The position numbers and the translations under genes are program-made. From an uncultured Eggerthellaceae bacterium (GTDB taxonomy: Bacteria; Actinomycetota; Coriobacteriia; Coriobacteriales; Eggerthellaceae): DNA of 12,168 nt. A model generated the notes under the pieces. The model did no database searches and was not told the origin of the DNA. It worked only from the letters and a program-made list of their open reading frames with translations. Within the stretch, counting starts at the first letter, position 1; the number at the start of each line of letters is the position of its first letter. Of the stretch, positions 7,412 to 12,168 are shown piece by piece. Where the stretch lies: contig CAKTYF010000054.1 of the NCBI GenBank assembly GCA_934631995.1, forward strand, positions 1 through 12,168, written 5' to 3'.

Positions 7412-8092
7412 CTACGATTGCGCAATCTTCAGCTCCGCTGCCTTTTCCGCCAGCGCCGCAATGCCACCGGTAACCGCAGCACCCGTAAGTATCGAGATGT
7501 TCTCTATGGGAAGGTCAGGGTCGGTCGATAGCAAATGATGATAAATAGCAAGGAGACCCGAACAGAAATATGCGATGAAAATGTCCAGGTAAGGGCCAAG
7601 CTCTTCAGACAGGCCCAGCGCATTATCCTCTTTGAGCACGTCCGCCAAGAACGGCTTCAGGCGATCCACCAGTCGATCGGTATTGACGCATTCTAAAATC
7701 TTCGTCCTTCGATCAAAGTTCAGAAGAATCTCTTCGCACAGTACCGATAAAAACGCCCCGGCGTCAATGCGTCCATCTTTGTCCAGCGGAATCGAACGCA
7801 GTGTTTCGCCGACATTCGCCATTTCCCTGCGAAGAAGCTCATCGACAAGATCATCAATGGAACCGTAGTGCAAGTAGAACGTCTTACGGCTAATTCCAGC
7901 GCGCTTCGTAAGCATGGTCACGGTGATTTTGGAAAGCTCTTTTTCGGAAAGCAGCTCGTCGAACACCGCAAAGATTTGCGCTTCCGTTCTTTGGGAGCGC
8001 GGATCAGACATGAATTTATCAGGCGTTTCGTCCTTCGCTTTCTTCGTCTTTTCCTTTTTCTCTTTTGCCACTTTCGCCTCTTTTGACACCAT
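7412..8092 (-). CDS. TetR/AcrR family transcriptional regulator
   Basis: A 226-residue dimeric repressor-type protein. The DNA-binding domain runs from about 34 to 90: QRTEAQIFAVFDELL forms helix 1, and ITVTMLTKRAGISRKTFYLHY (56-76) is the characteristic helix-turn-helix, ending in the TetR-type TFYLHY motif. The remaining helices form a ligand-binding and dimerisation domain whose inducer cannot be told. Ahead of the domain is an unusual leader with ten Lys in the first 27 residues. The start at 8092 has a G-rich ribosome binding site (GGGGGG, 9 nt away). Met28, which would remove the leader, has none. The gene is divergent from the radical SAM gene with a 180-bp spacer carrying promoters for both and a strong inverted repeat, so it probably regulates that gene. 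Confidence 0.9.
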   Translation of the reverse strand: MVSKEAKVAKEKKEKTKKAKDETPDKFMSDPRSQRTEAQIFAVFDELLSEKELSKITVTMLTKRAGISRKTFYLHYGSIDDLVDELLRREMANVGETLRSIPLDKDGRIDAGAFLSVLCEEILLNFDRRTKILECVNTDRLVDRLKPFLADVLKEDNALGLSEELGPYLDIFIAYFCSGLLAIYHHLLSTDPDLPIENISILTGAAVTGGIAALAEKAAELKIAQS

Positions 8093-8108
8093 GCAAATCG
8101 CCCCCCAG

Positions 8109-8135
8109 CAAATTGTCAGAATCGTAACAAATTTG
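8109..8135. promoter_or_regulatory. Imperfect inverted repeat in the tetR leader
   Basis: CAAATTGT (8109-8116) and ACAAATTTG (8127-8135) are inverted repeats apart from a one-base bulge. They lie between the proposed tetR -10 and the tetR start codon, a plausible place for autoregulation. The sequence differs from the operator candidate at 8198-8219. Confidence 0.25.
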
Positions 8136-8137
8136 AA

Positions 8138-8166
8138 TTAATACCCATTTTTTACTACTTTGGTAA
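8138..8166 (-). promoter_or_regulatory. Probable promoter of the tetR gene
   Basis: Read on the minus strand, TTACCA (8166-8161) is a -35 and TATTAA (8143-8138) a -10, separated by 17 bp. Transcription would begin about 40 bp before the tetR start codon. Confidence 0.45.
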
Positions 8167-8182
8167 TTGATGTTTCTCTGTT

Positions 8183-8210
8183 TTGTTATTACATTTACAC
8201 TGTGTATTAT
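8183..8210 (+). promoter_or_regulatory. Probable promoter of the radical SAM gene
   Basis: TTGTTA (8183-8188) and TATTAT (8205-8210) form a -35/-10 pair with a 16-bp spacer. The start point would be near 8217, about 55 bp before the ATG at 8273. The -10 fills most of the centre of the inverted repeat at 8198-8219. Confidence 0.5.
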
Positions 8211-8219
8211 GCCACAGTG
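8198..8219. promoter_or_regulatory. Candidate TetR-type operator
   Basis: CACTGTG (8198-8204) and CACAGTG (8213-8219) are perfect inverted repeats separated by 8 bp. The spacer begins with the TATTAT -10 of the radical SAM promoter. A dimeric TetR-family protein bound here would block RNA polymerase. The position and symmetry are directly visible; binding by the neighbouring regulator is inferred. Confidence 0.55.
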
Positions 8220-8272
8220 AGTATTTGTAGGCATGAAGAATTTCAGGTCTTTTGAAAGCAAAGGAGCATGTC

Positions 8273-9700
8273 ATGAAAGCCACCGACCAAATTAAGCGCG
8301 CTGCCATGATGAAAACCGTGGACTATTTGCTGGCCGACCCTGAGAAAAACATCTGCAATATCATGAACATGCTGGACAAAGTTGCACCCGCAGATGTCTT
8401 CCCCACCCAGCGCGAATCCTTCAAGAAAGTCATTGCCGAGAAAAACAACTGGTATGAACTGATCATGAAGATCTTCGATTTGAACCCCGAGTTCCGCAAC
8501 GAGTTCCTGAAGAACTTCATCGTCGATGGCAACCTAATGGCATGGCCGAAGCAGGAAGAAATGCGCGAGAAGCACCAGTGCAACATTCCGTGGGCCATTC
8601 TGCTTGACCCCACAAGCGCCTGCAACTTGCATTGCACCGGCTGCTGGGCCGCCGACTACGGCCACAGCCTGAACCTGACGTACGACGACATTGACTCCAT
8701 TATCAACCAAGGCGTTGAACTGGGCACTCACGTTTACATTTACACGGGCGGCGAGCCTATGGTACGCAAAAAGGATCTCATCCGCCTGTGCGAAGCGCAT
8801 CCCGACTGCGCGTTTCTGTGCTTCACCAACGCAACGCTTATCGACGAGGAATTCTGCCAGGACGTCCTGCGCGTGAAGAACTTCGTGCCCGCCATTAGCG
8901 CCGAAGGCTCCGAGGAAACCACCGATGCGCGCCGCGGTGCCGGCACGTACCAAAGCATTGTGAAAGCCATGAAGCTGCTGAAGTCCCACGGCTTGCCGTT
9001 CGGTATTTCCGCATGCTTCACCAGCCAAAACGCTGAAAGCATTGCCAGCGAGGAATACTTCGACTGGTTGATTGAGCAGGGCGCGCTGTTCTGCTGGATC
9101 TTTACGTACATGCCCGTTGGCTCCGATGCGGCGCCCGAGCTTATGCCCACCGTTGAGCAGCGTATCCATCTGTACAACTTTGTGCGCGATATGCGTTACA
9201 AGAAACCCCTGTTCACGCTGGATTTCCAAAACGACGGCGAGTTTGTGGGCGGCTGCATTGCCGGCGGACGCCGCTACCTGCACATCAATGCTGCAGGCGA
9301 CGTTGAGCCGTGCGTGTTCATCCATTACTCTAACGCGAACATCCACGAAAAGTCCCTGCTGGAGTGCTTGAAGTCCCCCATTTTCATGGAGTACTACAAG
9401 AACATGCCGTTCAACGACAACTTGCTGCGCCCCTGCCCCATGCTGGAGAACCCGGAGTGGCTGCCCAAGCTGGTCGAAGCCTCTGGCGCAGAATGCACGA
9501 ATCTGACTGCACAGGAAAGCGCCTGCGAGCTGTGCTCGAAGTGCAAGACCTTCGCTGAAGAATGGAAGCCTGTTGCGGAACGCATATGGGACGATCCCGC
9601 CGATCCTCGCTTCGAGGCGCGCAAGGATCCCAACATTGGTATGGCGAAGACGGACTTGACCCGTTTCGAGGCACTTGGCCGCACCATCAAGCGCGACTAG
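8273..9700 (+). CDS. Radical SAM/SPASM domain protein of unknown function
   Basis: A 475-residue iron-sulfur enzyme. The radical SAM cluster motif is C117-NLH-C121-TG-C124-W, followed by the GGEP S-adenosylmethionine motif (159-162) and a TIM-barrel stretch to about 310. A second Cys set, C328, C347, C388, C408, C418, C421 and C424, fits a SPASM-like domain holding auxiliary clusters. The segment GGCIAGGRRYLHINAAGDVEP (326-346) is typical of such proteins. Residues 1-105 are an extra helical domain containing PWAILLDPTSA at its junction. From memory this resembles a radical SAM family common in gut Firmicutes, often near TetR regulators, with no established substrate. No small precursor peptide lies beside it, so a peptide-modifying role is unsupported. 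The ATG at 8273 follows AAAGGAG by 6 nt; an upstream TTG is less likely. Confidence 0.9.
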   Translation: MKATDQIKRAAMMKTVDYLLADPEKNICNIMNMLDKVAPADVFPTQRESFKKVIAEKNNWYELIMKIFDLNPEFRNEFLKNFIVDGNLMAWPKQEEMREKHQCNIPWAILLDPTSACNLHCTGCWAADYGHSLNLTYDDIDSIINQGVELGTHVYIYTGGEPMVRKKDLIRLCEAHPDCAFLCFTNATLIDEEFCQDVLRVKNFVPAISAEGSEETTDARRGAGTYQSIVKAMKLLKSHGLPFGISACFTSQNAESIASEEYFDWLIEQGALFCWIFTYMPVGSDAAPELMPTVEQRIHLYNFVRDMRYKKPLFTLDFQNDGEFVGGCIAGGRRYLHINAAGDVEPCVFIHYSNANIHEKSLLECLKSPIFMEYYKNMPFNDNLLRPCPMLENPEWLPKLVEASGAECTNLTAQESACELCSKCKTFAEEWKPVAERIWDDPADPRFEARKDPNIGMAKTDLTRFEALGRTIKRD

Positions 9701-9757
9701 CAAGAAGAACAAGCAGCTGACCAGCGCATATAAAACGGCTCAGAGTCAAAACGAACG

Positions 9758-9793
9758 AGCGCGTCTTCGCCTGTTACCGGGCGAGGGCGCGCT
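9758..9793 (+). terminator. Strong hairpin, possible terminator of the radical SAM gene
   Basis: Bases 9758-9771 can pair with 9780-9793 as a continuous 14-bp stem, including two G-U pairs, with an 8-nt loop. It starts 57 bp after the radical SAM stop codon. The T-run that should follow is poor (TGCGTTTA), so it may be a weak or factor-assisted terminator, or an mRNA-stabilising structure. Confidence 0.4.
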
Positions 9794-9882
9794 TGCGTTT
9801 ATGCGCCGCACGGGGTCAGAGCACGTCGGAACGCCACGCCGCGAGAGCTTTGAGCGCCATAAAACCCGAAACGACCTTGCAC

Positions 9883-9921
9883 TTTACTTCCATTTTACAA
9901 ACCTTTGAAAAGCAGCTTACA
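9883..9921 (+). promoter_or_regulatory. Pho-box-like array of four 11-bp-spaced repeats
   Basis: Hexamers TTTACT (9883), TTTACA (9894), TTGAAA (9905) and CTTACA (9916) start exactly 11 bp apart. The PhoP box of Gram-positive bacteria consists of TT(A/T/C)ACA-like repeats at this spacing, commonly four, lying just upstream of the -10. Here the last unit ends 9 bp before TATACT (9931-9936), in place of a normal -35. The genes downstream are for polyphosphate metabolism, which fits phosphate control. The match is by eye against a consensus from another phylum. Confidence 0.45.
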
Positions 9922-9930
9922 AACACGCCG

Positions 9931-9936
9931 TATACT
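9931..9936 (+). promoter_or_regulatory. Probable -10 element of the ppx-ppk operon
   Basis: TATACT lies 50 bp before the ppx start codon. The best -35-like hexamer, TTGAAA (9905-9910), is 20 bp away, too far for a normal promoter. This suits an activator-dependent promoter using the repeats at 9883-9921. Confidence 0.4.
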
Positions 9937-9985
9937 CAAAAGCAAGAAAATACAAAATGGACAAGAATGCGCAAGAGGAAGCATC

Positions 9986-10909
9986 ATGAAACAAGGGATA
10001 ATCGACATTGGTTCGAACTCAATCCGATTGACCGTCTACGAGGTGGAGGGGCACGCCTTCCGGATTTTATTCCGCGAGAAAGTGATGGCTGGCCTTGCAA
10101 GTTATGTAGAAGACGGGGCACTCAGCGCCGAAGGCATCGAGAGCGCATGCAGCGGCCTGCTGGAGTTTCGCGCCACGCTGGAAACGCTGGAAATCAATAA
10201 CGTTGCCGTGTTTGCAACGGCATCGCTACGCAATATCTCAAACACTGAACAAGCGCTTGCAATCATTCATGCGGCAACCGGTTTTTCGGTGGATGTCATC
10301 AGCGGCGAAGAAGAAGCGCTTCTGGGCTATGCCGGCGTCATGGAGGACCTGCGCATTGAAAGCGGCGCGTTTCTTGACGTTGGCGGCGCCAGCACAGAAG
10401 TCGTATCGTTCGAGGAAGGCGTTGTCACCAACTCCGCCAGCTTCCCTATTGGATCGCTGAGCCTGTATAAGCGCTGCGTGAAAAACATTTTGCCTGGTGA
10501 AGGCTCCCTCCAGAAACTACAGGGAGCCATTAGTCAGACCATTGACCCGCACGAGAACAACGTTTCTCCCCGCGTATTGGTGGTGGGCGTGGGCGGAACA
10601 GCGCGCGCAACGCTAAAGTTAGCGCGCCATTACTTCAACCTGCCCAAGAACAGGCAAGGGATGACGGCCGAACAGCTTGATGAGCTCGCTGCGTTTCTGT
10701 GCAGCGGCGCAAAAGACGCCACAAACCTTATTTTGCGGCACGAAGCGGACCGCATTCACACGCTTATCCCCGGCATACTCATTCTGCAACATGCATTTCA
10801 CCTGTTCAGCGCCCAGCAGCTGATTGTTAGCAAATACGGAGTACGAGAAGGTTACTTATGTCAGAGAATACTCAACGCGAATACGCTTACACCCAAAACC
10901 GAGAACTAA
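9986..10909 (+). CDS. Ppx/GppA family phosphatase (exopolyphosphatase)
   Basis: A 307-residue member of the ASKHA-fold Ppx/GppA phosphatases, which remove terminal phosphate from polyphosphate or convert pppGpp to ppGpp. Motifs: DIGSNSIRL (7-15), the first phosphate loop; SGEEEALLGY (106-115), with the catalytic Glu; FLDVGGASTEV (129-139), the second phosphate loop; VGVGGTA (200-206); and KYGVREGYL (283-291). It ends after the two core domains, without the C-terminal HD-like domain of the longer E. coli enzyme, which is normal for the short actinobacterial forms. The ATG at 9986 follows AGAGGA and begins directly at the conserved domain; an upstream start would add an unconserved leader. The last 52 nt overlap ppk in another frame, so the two are coupled, and polyphosphate is the likelier substrate. 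Confidence 0.9.
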   Translation: MKQGIIDIGSNSIRLTVYEVEGHAFRILFREKVMAGLASYVEDGALSAEGIESACSGLLEFRATLETLEINNVAVFATASLRNISNTEQALAIIHAATGFSVDVISGEEEALLGYAGVMEDLRIESGAFLDVGGASTEVVSFEEGVVTNSASFPIGSLSLYKRCVKNILPGEGSLQKLQGAISQTIDPHENNVSPRVLVVGVGGTARATLKLARHYFNLPKNRQGMTAEQLDELAAFLCSGAKDATNLILRHEADRIHTLIPGILILQHAFHLFSAQQLIVSKYGVREGYLCQRILNANTLTPKTEN

Positions 10910-12168
10910 GCTGGTTGCGTTTCAATCGCCGCGTGCTTGAAGAGGCATCCGATACGAGCATCCCCACGCTTGAGCGCCTGAAATTTATCTCGATCTTCTG
11001 CAGCAACCTGGACGAATTCTTCATGATTCGCGTGGGCAGCTTGTTCGACATTACGCGCATCGACCCACTTAAGACCGACAGCCGCACCGGCTGGACTGCC
11101 GACAAGCAGCTCGACGAAGTCTATAAGACCATCCCGGGATTGCTGGCCATGAAGGAGCATATCTACACCGCCGTGGCACAAGAGCTCGAGAAAAACGGCA
11201 TTTGCGACGTGCCCTTCGATGAATTGACCGCCGACGAGACGAAACGCATCAACCGATTTTTCCGTACAGACGTACTGCCCGTAATTTCGCCTATCCTTAT
11301 TGGGCCGAACCATCCGCTGCCCCATCTGGTGAATAAGCGCCTATACGCCGCGGCATTGCTGGAACACAAGAAAGAAAAGGCCGTGGGAATCGTGCCGCTT
11401 CCGGGCAGTCTGCCGCCGTTTGTCATGCTGCCCGATGGCAAGCGCTACATTCGCACCGAGAACATTCTTCTGCATTGGCTGCCAACCCTGTTCGACGCGT
11501 ACGCCATAAAAGAAAGTTGCGTTTTGGCGGTCACGCGCAATGCCGACATCAGCTTTGATGACGAGAAGTTTGAAGACAACGAAGAAGATTATCGCCATCA
11601 GATGAAAAAACTGCTCAAGCAGCGCGATCATCTGGCAATTGTTCGCGTGGAGCTGAGCTGCCCCGTGTCGGAGGCGTTCCGCGAGAAGCTTATTTCCCTG
11701 ACGCGCGTAAAACCGCAGCAGATGTTCGTGGACCGCTGCCCGCTTGCCATGGGTTACGCATATGCCCTGGCCGACAGCCTGCCCAAAGATCTTGCAGCGA
11801 AGCTTTCCTACCTGCCCCACAAGGGACGATGGGCTATAGACCTGCATCAGGGACAATCCATCATGGCGCAAGTGCAACAAAAGGATCGTCTGCTGTTCTT
11901 CCCGTACGACTCCATTGACCCGTTCCTGCATCTTTTGAACGAAGCCGCCGAAAATCCGAACGTTCTTTCTATCAAGATCACCATCTACCGCCTGGCAAAG
12001 ACCTCGAAGATTGCGCAGGCACTTTGCCGCGCGGCAGAGCACGGCAAAGAAGTGCTGGTGCTTATGGAGCTGCGTGCACGTTTCGACGAGGAAAACAACC
12101 TGACTTGGGCGCAAATGCTCGAAGAGGCGGGCTGCCAGGTCACATACGGCGCCGAGGGCTTCAAATGC
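10858..12168 (+). CDS. Polyphosphate kinase 1 (partial, runs off the window)
   Basis: The first 437 codons of PPK1, which makes polyphosphate from ATP reversibly. The N-terminal domain shows NRELSWLRFNRRVLEEA (14-30) and FCSNLDEFFMIRVGSLFD (47-64), strong PPK1 signatures. Near the edge are LSIKITIYRL and ELRARFDEENNLTWAQMLEEAG, the lead-in to the catalytic core. The window stops at GAEGFKC; by comparison with E. coli PPK (GLKIHAK), the next residue should be the phosphorylated active-site His. Family length is about 690-720 residues, so around 270 are missing. The ATG at 10858 follows AGAAGG by 6 nt and lies 52 nt inside ppx. The order ppx-ppk is the reverse of that in E. coli. Confidence 0.93.
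   Translation, partial: MSENTQREYAYTQNRELSWLRFNRRVLEEASDTSIPTLERLKFISIFCSNLDEFFMIRVGSLFDITRIDPLKTDSRTGWTADKQLDEVYKTIPGLLAMKEHIYTAVAQELEKNGICDVPFDELTADETKRINRFFRTDVLPVISPILIGPNHPLPHLVNKRLYAAALLEHKKEKAVGIVPLPGSLPPFVMLPDGKRYIRTENILLHWLPTLFDAYAIKESCVLAVTRNADISFDDEKFEDNEEDYRHQMKKLLKQRDHLAIVRVELSCPVSEAFREKLISLTRVKPQQMFVDRCPLAMGYAYALADSLPKDLAAKLSYLPHKGRWAIDLHQGQSIMAQVQQKDRLLFFPYDSIDPFLHLLNEAAENPNVLSIKITIYRLAKTSKIAQALCRAAEHGKEVLVLMELRARFDEENNLTWAQMLEEAGCQVTYGAEGFKC

Noticed and set aside
8534..9712. A 392-codon minus-strand frame opposite the radical SAM gene
   Set aside because: It is the antisense shadow of a clearly coding, motif-bearing gene; its own protein has no recognisable domain.
8273..9985. 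A possible RiPP system (radical SAM/SPASM protein with a precursor peptide)
   Set aside because: No short peptide gene with a ribosome binding site is visible on either side, and the family has a long N-terminal domain unlike peptide maturases with a RiPP recognition element.
11341..12114. A 257-codon minus-strand frame opposite ppk
   Set aside because: Antisense shadow of polyphosphate kinase.

Overview
The window looks like a chromosomal segment from an anaerobic, moderate-GC actinobacterium of the Coriobacteriia, probably Eggerthellales. This is inferred from four things: the clostridial-type citrate synthase, the BilS-like flavodoxin, the SPASM-type radical SAM protein shared with gut Firmicutes, and the codon use. 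No rRNA, tRNA, CRISPR, prophage or transposase was seen.

Layout. 1-967 has no convincing gene, but it holds three related short repeats (two form a 38-bp inverted pair) and two overlapping hairpins. 968-1378 (-) encodes an FMN-binding split-barrel protein, divergent from 1582-2097 (+), a BilS-like flavodoxin followed by a clear intrinsic terminator. 2464-4266 (+) is a Wzx/MviN-type polysaccharide flippase with a 143-residue low-complexity tail. It converges on 4347-5096 (-), a small alarmone synthetase. Upstream on the same strand are citrate synthase (5266-6594) and a winged-helix regulator (6581-7141) that overlaps it by 14 nt. 7412-8092 (-) is a TetR-family regulator, divergent from 8273-9700 (+), a radical SAM/SPASM protein of unknown substrate. 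A perfect 7+7 inverted repeat covers the -10 of the radical SAM promoter. 9986-10909 (+) is a Ppx/GppA phosphatase overlapping by 52 nt a polyphosphate kinase (10858 to the window edge). Upstream of this pair is a run of four 11-bp-spaced TTTAC-like units resembling a Gram-positive Pho box.

How the genes fit together. Three small regulatory circuits are visible. A regulator is translationally coupled to citrate synthase, at the entry to the oxidative branch of the TCA cycle. A TetR repressor probably controls the uncharacterised radical SAM enzyme through the operator at 8198-8219. Polyphosphate synthesis and breakdown (ppx-ppk) may be driven by phosphate starvation through the Pho-like box. 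The alarmone synthetase and polyphosphate genes both belong to nutrient-stress physiology, but the sequence does not show that they are co-regulated. No single novel multi-gene system stands out. The best leads are the TetR/radical SAM pair and the Pho-like box.
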